This document shows positions 1 through 10,165 of a DNA stretch of 64,000 nt, one piece after another. Both the position numbers and the translations under genes were made by a program. The stretch spans positions 248,001 through 312,000 of the forward strand of contig JAVKOQ010000016.1 of NCBI GenBank assembly GCA_031835245.1. Reading direction: 5' to 3'. The first letter of the stretch is position 1, and each line of letters starts with the position of its first letter. The stretch is from Balamuthia mandrillaris. Its lineage: Eukaryota > Discosea > Longamoebia > Balamuthiidae. Under the pieces are notes generated by a model. The model ran no database searches and had not been told where the DNA came from. It saw only the letters and a list, made by a program, of their open reading frames with translations.

Positions 1-423
1 ATGTGGAGCTGCGGCGTAGTGCTCTACATGATGCTCACGGGGAAGATGCCCTTCCACGCGTACTCGGACATGGACGTCTACCAAAACATCACGGCAGGAC
101 ACTACGACTCCTCCATCCTCCCCTCGGAGACCTCCAGGAACCTTGTGGAGAGCTTGTTGGAGCCGGACCCTCTGGTGAGGTCTACCATCTATGAGGTGAT
201 CAACCACGAGTGGATGATGAGCCCTCCCGGATTACACAGAGCAATGTCCCTCCCCGAGATACACAACGGCCAAAGCGTAGAGCTTCGGGCAACGCAAAAG
301 ACCCACCCTTCCACCCCTTCCTCTGCCTCTTCCAAAAGCAACAAGAGAGAACAAGGATCCCCACGGAAACGTGACCGTCTGATGGCCTCCCGGTTGAATG
401 TCATTATGGAAGAAGAGCAGTAA
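1..423 (+). CDS. C-terminal end of a CAMK-like serine/threonine protein kinase (partial)
   Basis: The window opens inside a kinase domain. The reading frame shows subdomain IX (WSCGVVLYMMLTGKMPF), where the Trp-Ser-x-Gly normally follows the invariant Asp, then helix-rich subdomains X-XI ending at the Arg of LEPDPLVRSTIYEVINHEWM. The W-S-C-G-V-V-L-Y wording and the N/D-H-E-W-M ending are typical of the CAMK/AMPK group. About 65 residues of Ser/Lys/Arg-rich tail follow the domain, and the frame stops at 421-423. The first base of the window happens to be an ATG, but it encodes an internal Met, so the true start and catalytic loop lie upstream. Substrate and exact subfamily cannot be told from this fragment. 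Confidence 0.85.
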   Translation: MWSCGVVLYMMLTGKMPFHAYSDMDVYQNITAGHYDSSILPSETSRNLVESLLEPDPLVRSTIYEVINHEWMMSPPGLHRAMSLPEIHNGQSVELRATQKTHPSTPSSASSKSNKREQGSPRKRDRLMASRLNVIMEEEQ

Positions 424-948
424 GAAAAACTCTAACCTTCTTGCTTGTAAAAATACTTATTTATTGTTGTTATTTATTGAACATGAAACACATTCTGAGA
501 ACATTTTACTACTCCCGTCTTTGTGTTGCTTTAAAAAAAAGAAACGGAACGAACGAAACTAACACCAAAACAAAGTCCATTCCTGTGCCTCTTCTCTTTC
601 TTTGCTTTTTCTTTGAAGTATGGTAAAGCTCAGGGGACTTCTCCCTGGACCAGTTTGGCAACTTGCAAGTGGACGCTTAGTCGATATTCATTACCAGGTG
701 TAATGCAGAAAAGTGGATGTTCCCAGCGAAAAATGGAAGCAGGTGGTTTACAGAGGTTAAAAGAGAGCGTAATGCCTCATGTTAATTAAAATCTCACGTT
801 TAATTTAACAAAATTTTTAACTTCTCTTTGGAACCCACAACCCGACTCGCCATTATATAAGGCACTCTTTTGGCTGACAGTTTCTCTCCTTACCGACAAC
901 AAACAAACATACAGACTATACAAAAGGCAAACTTAACTTACACTTACA
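424..948. other. Intergenic region with the promoter of the next gene
   Basis: No convincing gene is seen. The stretch is AT-rich near 780-830. It ends with a clear TATA element and a short leader before the ATG at 949. Confidence 0.5.
854..860 (+). promoter_or_regulatory. TATA box of the secreted Cys-rich gene
   Basis: TATATAA lies 89-95 nt upstream of the ATG at 949, in a local context free of plausible coding sequence. The spacing leaves room for a leader of about 60 nt. Confidence 0.6.
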
Positions 949-1278
949 ATGAGGACTTTCTTGCTTGCTGTGACCTTGCTGGTGGCCCTGCTCTTCGCAG
1001 TTGATGCTCGCCAGAACTGTTTCGACATAGTCGCCCAATGCGGCCAAGAGGTTTCCACCTGTGTCGCGAACGCTGGGGCCAACCTGGAGTCCGCCTGCAA
1101 CTGCTACGGCACCTTGGTGAACTGCTTGGAGGGCTGTGGCTTCGACTCGTTCAAGGATGGGTGCGAGCTTGTTTGCAGTGATGTTTCCAACTGCTCTGGC
1201 GGCGGTGACGGAGGCGACGGCGGCGACGGCGGCGATGGTTCCTCTGCTACCAGGCTGGCTGCTAGTTTGTTCTTCTAA
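949..1278 (+). CDS. Small secreted cysteine-rich protein, probably GPI-anchored
   Basis: Intronless 109-residue frame. Residues 1-20 are a typical signal peptide (MRTFLLAVTLLVALLFAVDA). The mature part contains about 12 cysteines in pairs (CFDIVAQC, CNCYGTLVNCLEGC, CELVCSDVSNC), suggesting a compact disulfide-bonded domain. It is followed by a low-complexity Gly-Gly-Asp repeat and a hydrophobic C-terminus (LAASLFF), as expected for GPI attachment. A TATA box lies at 854-860 and AATAAA at 1341-1346, so the transcription unit is well bracketed. The family is not recognised; cell-surface or secreted localisation is inferred from the ends of the protein. Confidence 0.75.
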   Translation: MRTFLLAVTLLVALLFAVDARQNCFDIVAQCGQEVSTCVANAGANLESACNCYGTLVNCLEGCGFDSFKDGCELVCSDVSNCSGGGDGGDGGDGGDGSSATRLAASLFF

Positions 1279-1340
1279 AAGATTGCAACAGACCTCAACA
1301 AACCGCAACAATTGCTGTTCTGTTTATTTTGAAGCTGGTG

Positions 1341-1346
1341 AATAAA
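1341..1346 (+). terminator. AATAAA polyadenylation signal
   Basis: AATAAA 63 nt downstream of the stop of the secreted Cys-rich gene. Confidence 0.5.
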
Positions 1347-1469
1347 GCTGCTTTCTCCATTCATGCAAAAGCTTCGTCGATTTGCTTAATCTGCCTGTCT
1401 TCACCGATACAATATGGTACTAAGGGCATAGAAGGTCTTAGCCAGCGAGTTCATGGTTGCCATTCGCCT

Positions 1470-2135
1470 TTAGGGCGCAGGGGAGGGTAGATGTGGTGGC
1501 GAGGAAGAACGGCCACCCGACCACTGCAAACCACCATCCCACTGGCAGCCACGTTGCATCCAGGTCACCCGTCCTCTCGGGGACACTGAAAGTGGCATTG
1601 TGGTGGCTGAGGAAGCTTCACCATGGCCCTGCGATCTCCCACTCGGCATCTCTTCCTTCCAAGCTTTCGAGATAGCCGATGCAAAGTAAACGATGGCCGC
1701 GGTGAGCATCAGCAAACCGGAAACCTCCAAGACCGAGTATACTCAATACACGTTCACAACCTGGGAAGAAGAACCGCAACAACATCGAAGGGAGTAGAAA
1801 GGGCCACAACCAAGGCAGCCACAGTAAAGCAGAGCATCAAGAAGGCGAAGACCTCCTCAAAGCTCTCATTTCGTTTGCTCCTGTAACAGCGATTGCGAAG
1901 ACGAACCTGCCTTCGTCCGCAAAGAGCTAAATTCCTTCTGGAGAGGAAGATAACTCCAGAAGAAAACGTGGCTCAAGTTGCATTCATTCTCGTAGTTGCC
2001 TCCTATGGCAACGCTGTGAAGACGAACCTGCCTCCTATGGCTACGCTGCGAAGGTACCACGGCGTAACCAGAGATGAAAAGCAAGCCAAAGGCAATCCAG
2101 CCCACGCAACATCCAATTATGTTACTCCTTGCCAT
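1470..2135 (-). CDS. Candidate small multi-pass membrane protein (exons unresolved)
   Basis: On the minus strand an ATG at 2135 opens a hydrophobic N-terminus (IIGCCVGWIAFGLLFISGY). Three more hydrophobic segments lie downstream in shifting frames: near 1850-1800 (FEEVFAFLMLCFTVAALVV), near 1795-1750, and near 1725-1680 (SGLLMLTAAIVYFASAI). The pattern of one helix, a loop, then three closely spaced helices resembles four-span proteins of the claudin/MARVEL kind. I could not find splice joins that keep one frame, so this may be a decayed gene. The stretch 1870-2060 contains a short imperfect repeat that complicates reading. Function unknown. Confidence 0.3.
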
Positions 2136-2378
2136 TGTTTATCGCCAGTGGCACCGTTTCTTTCCCAGGCGCAGGCTATTTTCTGTTTCGTCTTCTCTGG
2201 GCGTTTCATTGCGTGTGCTTCCCGGTTGGGCGCCCTGTTGTTTGCTCGCCCCCTCTTCCTCCCTCTTGTTGCTGTGGTCTTCCGTTTGGGGAGCTGTCGA
2301 GCATTCCTGAATGAATGCTGTCGTTCCATCGCCCGTGTCGTCCTGAAAAAAAGGGAGCAAAAAAAAAAAGTAGTGAAG

Positions 2379-2580
2379 ATGAAAGCGCAAGCAGCAGTAC
2401 CGAAGCGGGAGAGGGGGGCGTTGTTGCCCTCAAAGGAGCACGAGAGGTTGGTGCAAGGGCTGCACGGCCTCGGGGCAAAGGATGAGGAGCTTCGCATGGC
2501 GAAACCGTTGGAAAAGGTAGGTAAGAGATCATGCACAAAGTTTTGACCGACGACGTCGTCTCGCTCACCCCGATTTCATT

Positions 2581-2619
<39 letters not shown>

Positions 2620-3353
2620 TTTCTCTCTCGCTCGTTTTAAAGCAACTTCCTCCGATCAGAGAAGAACTGCTGTTGACCACCACCCTGGACAAAGACATAA
2701 CCCATAAGCAGGACCAAGACAGAAAGACAAAGGCTCTCAAAGAGAAAGATGAGGTGGTTCTCTCGCTCCTTCCATCCCTCTGCTACACTACAGCTATTTT
2801 TTTCGTTTGGTGGTGGCTGATGGTTTTGGTTTTAAAAAACATCAAAAGGGCAATGGGTACTTTGCCAAAGGACAAATCCAAAAAGCTGTCGAGCACTACA
2901 CCGCAGCCATACTGCTGGACCCGCAACTGGTCACTGCCCTCGGCAACCGAGCCCAATGCTACATTCGGCTCAAGAAGTATGTGTATTTGTTTTGGATCCT
3001 CCCTACCCCTTCTTCATTCCGTTCTCTCGCTTTTCTCGTCTCTCTTTCTCTTCCTTCGTCATTCTCTCTTCGTTCTTGTTCCCTCTTCTTTCTCACTTTG
3101 GTGCTCTGCAATTTCGTTCTCTCTCTCTCTCTCTCTCTCGCTCTCGCTCTCTCTCTCTTTCTCTCTTCTCTGTCATAAGCTGGCAGCGAGCGATAGAGGA
3201 TTGTACTGCAGCTCTGTCAGTAGAGAAGGCAAATGTAAAAAACTTACTTAGGAGAGCGGTGGCATACAAGAACGTTGGCAAATTACAAGAAGCATTAGAA
3301 GATCTGGAGCAAGTCCTGTTGTTGGTATGATACTGTTGCTTTCTTCTGCACAG

Positions 3354-3395
<42 letters not shown>

Positions 3396-4375
3396 GGCTC
3401 ATAATGTTGAAATATAAAAGGAATCCAACAACAAACAAGCAATACAACAATTAGATGAACTCAAGAAGATGGTACCCTTTTCCTACTGCGTGTTATTACT
3501 GTTCTTGTTGTTTTTGCTTTTTTAACGCTTCTGCGTGTATGCTCGCGTTTCTTGCTTCTTCCTGACCGCCAAACAAATCAATGCACGATTAATAGACTCG
3601 ACCGCCACAAACACCACTATCACCAACAGCAACTTTTGAAGAAGAAGAAAGCGAAAACACTGCTCCTCTGCTTGTTCCCAAATCTACCACTCGAACAACA
3701 ACAACAACTACACCACTTCCAATATCCACCACTCAAACTCCAATAACAACATCGAAAACAACAACAGCACCAACACAAACGACAACTTTGCAAGAAACAC
3801 CGCTGCTAGCATCAACCACAAAGTTGCCAGAAGGACCACCCACTTCTCTCTACGACCTCGAAAAGGTTTGGAACTCGTTGAAAGGAGATCAAGCAGCCTA
3901 CTCCGATGCCACCACGGCCCGTTCCACCACGCTGAACCTGTTTTATGCTTATTTGATGGTACTTTTTAGTGGTCTTTGTTTTTTTGCCTTGAATGTTGCG
4001 TACTGACTGTATTTGTTGTTATGCTGTTGAATCTCTTTGTTGTTGTTTCTCGGGACATAGAGAGTGCCAGTGAATATGTACAGCAGCTTGTTCAAAGGTT
4101 CCGTTACCACAGAACTCTTCAACACGATTCTTTCAGCAGTAGCCACTTGCAGTTCCAAGTGGGTTCATTCAAAACTTTTGCATTCTCTCTTTCTCTCTCT
4201 CTCTCTCTCTCATCTGCTCTCTCATCTGCTCTCTCATCCGGTCTCTCACAACCGCTTTCAACAAAGGGATCCGCCAGCACAAACATTGGAAGTGCTTTCT
4301 GGTATTGCGAGGCACATGGCTCGCTTTGACATTCTTACTCTGTGTCTATCCTCTGCTCAACAAAAAGGTACCACA

Positions 4376-4410
<35 letters not shown>

Positions 4411-4541
4411 ATGCGAAGATCAAGTAACTGTATTTCTTTTGTTGGCTTGCAGAACTGTCTGCTCTGTTGGAGGAGTTAAGCAAACGAGTGCCAGAACAAC
4501 AACAAACCATCCACAACATACGCTCTTCTTACTCGCTTTGA
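2379..4541 (+). CDS. RPAP3: RPAP3-like TPR co-chaperone (R2TP complex subunit)
   Basis: Nine exons join in frame to about 407 residues: 2379-2516, 2643-2753, 2849-2976, 3180-3324, 3421-3471, 3596-3958, 4061-4158, 4267-4367, 4453-4541. Residues about 84-185 form one TPR block (GNGYFAKGQIQKAVEHYTAA; RAIEDCTAALSVEKANVKNL), with the two-carboxylate-clamp look used to bind Hsp70/Hsp90 tails. A Thr/Pro-rich linker follows. The C-terminus (SLYDLEKVWNSLKGD through ELSALLEELSKRV) matches the RPAP3_C domain, which docks on the RUVBL1/2 ring. Human RPAP3 has two TPR blocks and is longer; only one is visible here. Several introns are expanded CT microsatellites. Its 3' end faces PPIL3, with 52 bp between the stop codons. 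Confidence 0.88.
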
Positions 4542-4593
4542 ATCCAATCCATCATCAAATAAATAAAAAAAAGATTAAAAACAACAATACTGT

Positions 4594-5085
4594 CTAAACT
4601 TGACTGTCAGCGATGGGGTTGGCGTGAATGGTGACGGATCTTATCCGCACAGGGGTGATGGGCCGCTCGGCCTCATCCACAGGGACCTTCTCCAGGGCGT
4701 CCAGCGCCTCAAAGCCAGAGATAACGTGGCCAAAGACGGTGTAGACGTTGTTCAGGTGGCTGTGCTTCTGGTAGGTGATGAAGAACTGGGACTGGTTGGT
4801 GTCCGGCCCGCTGTTGGCCATGGAGACGATGCCCCGCTTGTTGTGCTTGAGGGAGGGGACGAACTCGTCCTTGAAGGGCCGTCCCCAGATGCTCTTGCCG
4901 CCTTTGCCCGTGCCGGAGGGATCTCCCGTTTGGACGATGAAGCCCTTGATGTTCCTGTGAAAGATGCAGCCGTCGTAGTAGTTGGAGGCGCAGAGGGCGA
5001 GGAAGTTCTCCGCCGCAACGGGCGCCTCCTCGCAAAAGAGTTCGATCTTGAGGTCCCCCAGGGTGGTGTGCAGTGTCACCGACAT
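4594..5085 (-). CDS. PPIL3: Cyclophilin-type peptidyl-prolyl isomerase, PPIL3 type
   Basis: Intronless, 163 residues, the usual length for PPIL3. It is a single cyclophilin domain with the active-site arginine in FHRNIKGFIVQTGDPSGTGK, the substrate-binding NQSQFFITY, and FGHVISGFEAL. The position of the cyclosporin-binding Trp is Tyr (NNVYTVFG), and the C-terminus ends in SVTIHANPIA; both are characteristic of PPIL3, a spliceosome-associated isomerase. It acts on Xaa-Pro bonds, probably in the nucleus by analogy with the family. The ATG at 5085 lies 65 nt from a CATGTCGTC element and about 110 nt from a tRNA gene reading the same way. Confidence 0.93.
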   Translation of the reverse strand: MSVTLHTTLGDLKIELFCEEAPVAAENFLALCASNYYDGCIFHRNIKGFIVQTGDPSGTGKGGKSIWGRPFKDEFVPSLKHNKRGIVSMANSGPDTNQSQFFITYQKHSHLNNVYTVFGHVISGFEALDALEKVPVDEAERPITPVRIRSVTIHANPIADSQV

Positions 5086-5149
5086 TGTCCTTCTCTCTTC
5101 CTTCCTTCTTCTCTTCCTTTTTCTCGTGACGTCGTGAACATAAAAGTTT

Positions 5150-5158
5150 CATGTCGTC
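5150..5158. promoter_or_regulatory. CATGTCGTC element upstream of PPIL3
   Basis: One of eight identical 9-mers in non-coding DNA of this window. Read on the minus strand (GACGACATG) it is 65 nt upstream of the PPIL3 ATG. Confidence 0.4.
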
Positions 5159-5182
5159 ACAGGAAAAATACTCAAAAGAAAC

Positions 5183-5188
5183 AAAAAA
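5183..5188 (-). terminator. Pol III terminator of tRNA-Met
   Basis: Six consecutive T residues on the minus strand, 5 nt after the tRNA 3' end. Confidence 0.7.
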
Positions 5189-5193
5189 GACAG

Positions 5194-5266
5194 TGCCTTC
5201 TGTGAGGATCGAACTCACGACCTCCAGATTATGAGACTGACGCTCTACCGACTGAGCTAAGAAGGC
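5194..5266 (-). tRNA. tRNA-Met (CAU), elongator
   Basis: A 73-nt cloverleaf reads on the minus strand. It has a 7-bp acceptor stem (GCCTTCT pairing with AGAAGGC) and discriminator A, the D-arm box TTAGCTCAGTCGG, anticodon loop CTCATAA with anticodon CAU, variable loop AGGTC and T-arm GTGAG-TTCGATC-CTCAC. The arms and anticodon region closely resemble eukaryotic elongator tRNA-Met rather than the initiator. No intron. A run of six T follows on the sense strand (A run at 5183-5188), a Pol III terminator. Confidence 0.95.
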
Positions 5267-5564
5267 TCCTTAATATTTAGGGAGGTTTTGTAAGGTGTTG
5301 CCTCGGAGTTTGCGCTTGGTATTTGGGAAGAAAGAAGCGAAAGCGGGCAATAGGAGCATTGTACTTCCTTCCCTCCTGCTGGCAATGACGCTATCCTACT
5401 TCTCCTTTCTCCCAGCTCTTATATTTAACGAGCTCCTTCATTGTTTGTATTCTAACGGACAGACAGACAACACACATCTTTTCTTCCACACATTGTTTCC
5501 CTTCCACTGCACACCTCTACTCTTCTAACAATAGTAACGCCCCTGACGTGATAAGAAAGAAGTC

Positions 5565-6913
5565 ATGGGACCGGCAGAGAAGCAAGTGAAGGAGAAGGAA
5601 GAAGAAGAGGAGGAGGAGGAAAGCAAAACCCTTTCCCCCCTTCTCCAACGCTTTTGCGCTCTCCACCGCCTGCGACCTCTCCTTCAACCAGCTGACCGCC
5701 TTGCCGAGGAGTTTGGCCAGCTCACCGCTCTCACTCACTGCGACCTCTCCTACAACAAGCTGAGCTCCTTGCCGAGGGGGTTTGGTCGGCTCACCGCTCT
5801 CACCTCCTGTAACCTCTCGTACAACCTGTGACCGCCTTGCCGAGGGGGTTTGGTAGGCTCACCGCTCTCACTCACTGCGACCTCTCCTACAACCAGCTGA
5901 CCGCCTTGCTGAGTGAGTTTGGTCGGCTCACCGCTCTCACTCGCTGCGACCTCTCCTACAACAAGCTGACCGCCTTGCCGAGTGAGTTTGGTCGGCTCAC
6001 CGCTCTCACCTTCTGCAACCTCTCCAACAACGAGCTGACCGCCTTGCCGAGTGAGTTTGGTCGGCTCTCCGCTCTCACCCACTGCGACCTGTCCGACAAC
6101 CTGCTGAGCTCCTTGCCGAGTGAGTTTGGTCGGCTCACCACCCTCAACAGCTGCAGGCTGGATGGCAACCCCTTGGCAGCACTGCCTTGCTCCATGCTTT
6201 GGCTTCTTCCGTCCTTGAAAACGTCCTCCCCTCAACCCTTTCAGCGGCAAGAAGCGCTTCTCCAACAAACGGAAGAGAATGAGGAAGAAGAGCAAGAGCA
6301 GGAGGAGGAGAAGCAGGAGAAGGAGGAGAAGAAGGAAAGAGCGAAACCCAAACAAGCACCGGCCACGAGGTACAAGCAGGCAGCCGTGAAAAACTTGTGG
6401 CACTTGAGTGGAGAGGCGGTGCTGAGGAACCAGCTTTTGCCACCTGGCTTGTTGACCGCTGTTCGAGACCCGCCGCCCTTCTCTTGGCTTTCTTCTTCTC
6501 CTCTGAAGGTGGAGAGGACCACACGCCAGCAGCAAGGACCCAAAGAAGAAAGGAAAGAAAAAGAAGGGAGAGGGGAGGAGGTCGTGATAGGGGTGGTGCT
6601 GCCGGAAGAAGTGAAGGAAAGACTGCAAAGATTGCAGAGAAGATGTGATGTTTGTGCGCAGTTGTTTTTGGAGGTGGAGGCGGAGGCAGAGGAGGAGCAG
6701 GAGGAGAAAGAAGCAGCAAAAGAAGAAGGGCAAGCAGAGGAAGTGGTGAGGAGGCATTGGGACGAGGAAAGAGGAGTGTGGTGGGAGTTGTTGTGTTGCA
6801 GCCAGAGCTGCTTCCACTGGCCCCTTCCTGCTGCATGTTCCCTTGCACCAAAGAAGTTTCTTCTTTTGCTTTTCTTTCTATCTCTCAACACAACAACAAC
6901 AAGAACAACATAA
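5565..6913 (+). CDS. Leucine-rich-repeat protein with two apparent 1-nt frameshifts
   Basis: From about 5660 the DNA encodes tandem 23-residue LRRs of the form LTALPSEFGRLTALTHCDLSYNx, nearly identical at DNA level (69-bp period). The ATG at 5565 starts an acidic leader and the frame reaches the repeats, but one base is missing near 5708 (ccgag-gag against ccgagtgag in other units). Another is missing near 5827, which creates a TGA. The frame 5828-6913 is then open through five more repeats, an acidic coiled-coil-like stretch, and a C-terminal Cys pattern (RRCDVC ... WWELLCCSQSC) suggestive of zinc binding. It could be a decaying gene or carry sequence errors in the repeats. AATAAA is at 6953. 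Function unknown; LRRs imply protein binding. Confidence 0.6.
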
Positions 6914-6986
6914 GGCAACAACAACAACATAAGACAACGTTATGCAGAAAAAAATAAAATAAGATAAGATACATGGTTCTTGTTTT

Positions 6987-9476
6987 TTACATGGCTTGCT
7001 CATGGTCGGTCTCATCGGCATTGTTCATCGCCTCCATCTCCATTTCGCTCAACTGTTCTTGCTTTTGTTGGTTGCTGGAAGAATTGGTGGTGGCTTTCCG
7101 GCCTTTCGAAGAGGAGTTTTTGGTGGTTGCTTGAGAAGCCTGAACCACCATCACTCGATGTAGTCCCCTGCCTCCCAGAACATCTTTCACGAGTTCGTAC
7201 CAAAACACCGGAATGTCCTTTCCTACCAAGAAGAGGAAGAACAACAAAGTGCCGAGCACCGATACTCCGAATCCTCGCATGAAGGCCAGGCTGTATAAAC
7301 TGGCCTCTTTGCTCAGCTCGCACTTCTCTCCGGTCGTTTGGTAGAGGCAGGTAAAGTACTCGTCCCATTTCTCTGCGATGGTGTCTTTGTTGGCGTCCTC
7401 CACGATGGAGTAAACGAAGATGCAGAGGTAGACGATGAAAAACACTCCCACAAACGAGGTCAAGCGGAAGTAAGTCGAGGAGAAGCGACGAACGGAATGA
7501 GACTTAACGCCGTGTTGAACAAGCTTGAGAATGGAAATTCCAAAGAGAATGAACCCGGTCAAGAGCATGAGACCGACCGGAATGAACCAGAATGTTATAA
7601 GGAACGCTGAGTTGTCCGAGGACGAAACGAAGCAACTGAAGGTTTGGTTTGGAGGTTTGAGTAACGGACGGAAAACGGATAACGCAAGAATGGAAAGCGT
7701 ACAAAGTTGCCCCAGGAGCGAATGATACTCGACTGGCGACAGCAGGAAGCAGAGCCAAAACGAAAGGAACAACCCATCCGATCACATAGTAAGCGATCTG
7801 AAGAATCTTGCTTCTTTCTCCTTTATGCTCCACCAACAACTTTAAAGTAATGGTATTATGAAAGGAGAAACAAGCAACAGAGATGAAAGAAGAAAGCATA
7901 AGGAATGAAAAAGAAAGATGACAGAAGAAAGAAACAGAACGCGTACCGCCAAGGTCATGTTTAGTGCAGTGAGAGCCCACCACGCTGTCGACGCCAATAG
8001 TCCAAAATGAATCACAAACCCTTGAAACGTACACAGTGGGTTATCAAACTGCAAAGTTTCCGAATCGAATGCAAAGAACAACATCGCATCAAACGCTCCC
8101 GAGCCACTGGTTTCCTGATCAGGATTCACTTCCGGAGTAGGTAACAACACCTCTCCATCTGGACTGCACCAAAAGGTTTCGTGATCGGCAAAAGTTGGCA
8201 GGAGGATGCCCCCCACAGCCAATAAAGCAGATAAAGCTGTCTTCATGATGAGGTTGGAAGGAAACTTGCGGAGTTTTGGGTTGAAGGCAAAGGACAAAAC
8301 GAGTAAGGCAGCTCCAATCTATAGTCATTATGAATAGAAAGAAATAAGTAAGGCAAACGGAATGCATGAAGCCGAAGTGCGAAGACAAGACGAACAAAGA
8401 GAGAGAACGCACTGCAGATATCCAACCAACTGCAAGTTGCATGCGTTTCAACGACTCGTATTCGTCTTCGGTATGAGCGGGCAAAGGACATTCAAAGCCA
8501 CAATAAATGCCCTCTCTCACCAACGGCGGGTAACACTCTCCCGTAATTATACCTCGGTCCAATATCGGATACTCATCGCACGGAACGTCAATGATGGTTC
8601 CGTCGATGTCGTAGGAGACAGAAGTGTTGGGGGCTGGAAACCAGCTGTTGTTCTGGGCGTAAAAGTCGACTTCGAGACAGTCCAATGGAGGAGCTTCGTT
8701 CGGAGGATACTTTAGAGTCGCTCCCAAAGGAAAGCCAAGCTTGGCCGAATGTTCATCACATTCCTCCTCTGGAAAGCCATAAGAACGAGCAAGAAAAGAT
8801 AGGAAGCACACGAACAAAACGAAAGAGAAAAGCTGGTTAGGTAGACGAAACAAATGAAAGTGCAGCACATCAGAAAAGTGGAGGAAGAAAGCTACGAAAG
8901 AAGCGGCACATGTTATCACATTTCTGTTCAGGCAGAGGATAGAACTCTATAAGAAAGAAAATGGTCAAATAAAAAGTTTCAACAGAAAAACGCAGTAAGA
9001 GCAAACCTCCATTTACTTCGATACAACGCCTAAAGTTTGTTCCACAGTTGACCCACATCATGGCCTCCTGGCAACCGAGTGGAGTGCCGCCGAGAGCAAC
9101 CGCTTTGGAATAGTCCCACACGAATTTTTCCAGGTCGGCCAACTTCTGGTCTGGTCTTACATAAACCATTGTGCCCTCTTTTTTTGTTTTCAAAACAAAT
9201 GGTAAAAGGAAAGAACGAAATAGCTGAGCACAGAACAAAAGTGACAAAGAAACGAAAGAAAGAAAGAAGGAAAGAAAACAAACAAGACAGAAAAACATAA
9301 CGCTTTACAGAAACAAAGCAAGAGAGGTCACCTGTAAGCCCCCATGCAGTACAGTCTCTGGGAACACCAGACCATGGCTCGCAGGTTCCTTGTTGAGCGA
9401 CGAGAGATCCGGGCAACAAAATAAGAAGGAGCAGGACAAGGACAATCCCCACAGCGAAGGAAACCGGGGCGGCCAT
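6987..9476 (-). CDS. Frizzled/Smoothened-like seven-transmembrane receptor
   Basis: Multi-exon minus-strand gene. Exon 1 (9476-9332) encodes a signal peptide (VGIVLVLLLLILLPGSLVAQ) and the first Cys of a Frizzled-type Cys-rich domain (GTCEPWSG). The next exon, from 9177, continues it (LGCQEAMMWVNCGTNFRRC). Later exons give a second Cys cluster (YCGFECPLPAHTEDEYESLK), which in this family precedes TM1. Helices then follow around 8290, 8230, 8040-7950, 7830-7760, 7600-7540, 7460-7400 and 7290-7200. A cytoplasmic tail rich in Ser, Gln and Glu ends at 6987. Such receptors are known in Dictyostelium as the fsl family. The KTxxxW Dishevelled-binding motif of animal Frizzleds is not seen after TM7. 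The ligand is unknown. Confidence 0.82.
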
Positions 9477-10165
9477 AACGCTTGAGAGCTTTGTTAAACA
9501 CGTTAACGTGCTTGCGTTCTTTTACAAAGGGCCAAAAGAAAAAGGCGGAAACAACGGCTTTTTCATATAAGCAATAATAATGAAGAAAGCGAACATGATA
9601 ATTACACTATTAAAATTTAAATTCACCAATCAGGAAATTCCTCGTTCCTCCTGCTGACGTAAGCAATAGTTGATCGGATTCACGTCGACCTGGGACTGCA
9701 ATTTTGTTCTCTTTCTTGCTGCATTCCATGTGGTTGGCCTCCTCGCCCAGAGCATCGACGTGGTCCTCCCCTGGGAAGGCTACTCTCGGGGCTGGGCAGT
9801 GGATGAGACGTGGGTGGGTTGGGAACCGGGCGGCAAGAAAGGGGAAATCTCCCATGAGAGTAAACTCTTACGGGAATCTCTTGGAAAGGTCAAGGTTCGC
9901 AAAAACCGCATTCCTCTTCAGCATGCGCCACATTACGCACATAGGTTAGTCGACGAAGCAGTGGTCACGCAAAGCGAGAGGAGTGTTATATGCTGCCGTT
10001 TCTTTGTTGACTTACGCCTCACTTCATCGAAGAACTTGAACAAAACGAATACGGACATGGCCAAAGCGCTAAAAGGTGTGAATGAAGCTTACTCGGTGAG
10101 TCACACCAATGCAAAAAGACTTTTTATTGAAGACCAATTCAAAGCAACAATGCTTCAAAGTCCCG
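9477..10165. other. Intergenic region between two minus-strand genes
   Basis: It holds the 5' flank of the receptor gene and the 3' flank of the next gene. An AATAAA on the minus strand at 10123-10128 is only about 40 nt after the stop at 10166. Open frames here lack ATG starts or recognisable sequence. Confidence 0.5.

Noticed and set aside
1-3. ATG at the first base as a gene start
   Set aside because: It encodes an internal Met of the kinase domain (before Trp-Ser-Cys-Gly); the gene starts upstream.
2117-2568. Minus-strand frames of 80-140 residues over the RPAP3 5' region
   Set aside because: No ATG-supported family match; they overlap exon 1 and the CT-rich first intron of RPAP3.
4600-5205. 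Long plus-strand open frame antisense to PPIL3
   Set aside because: The minus strand encodes a full cyclophilin; the plus frame is a shadow produced by GC-rich third positions.
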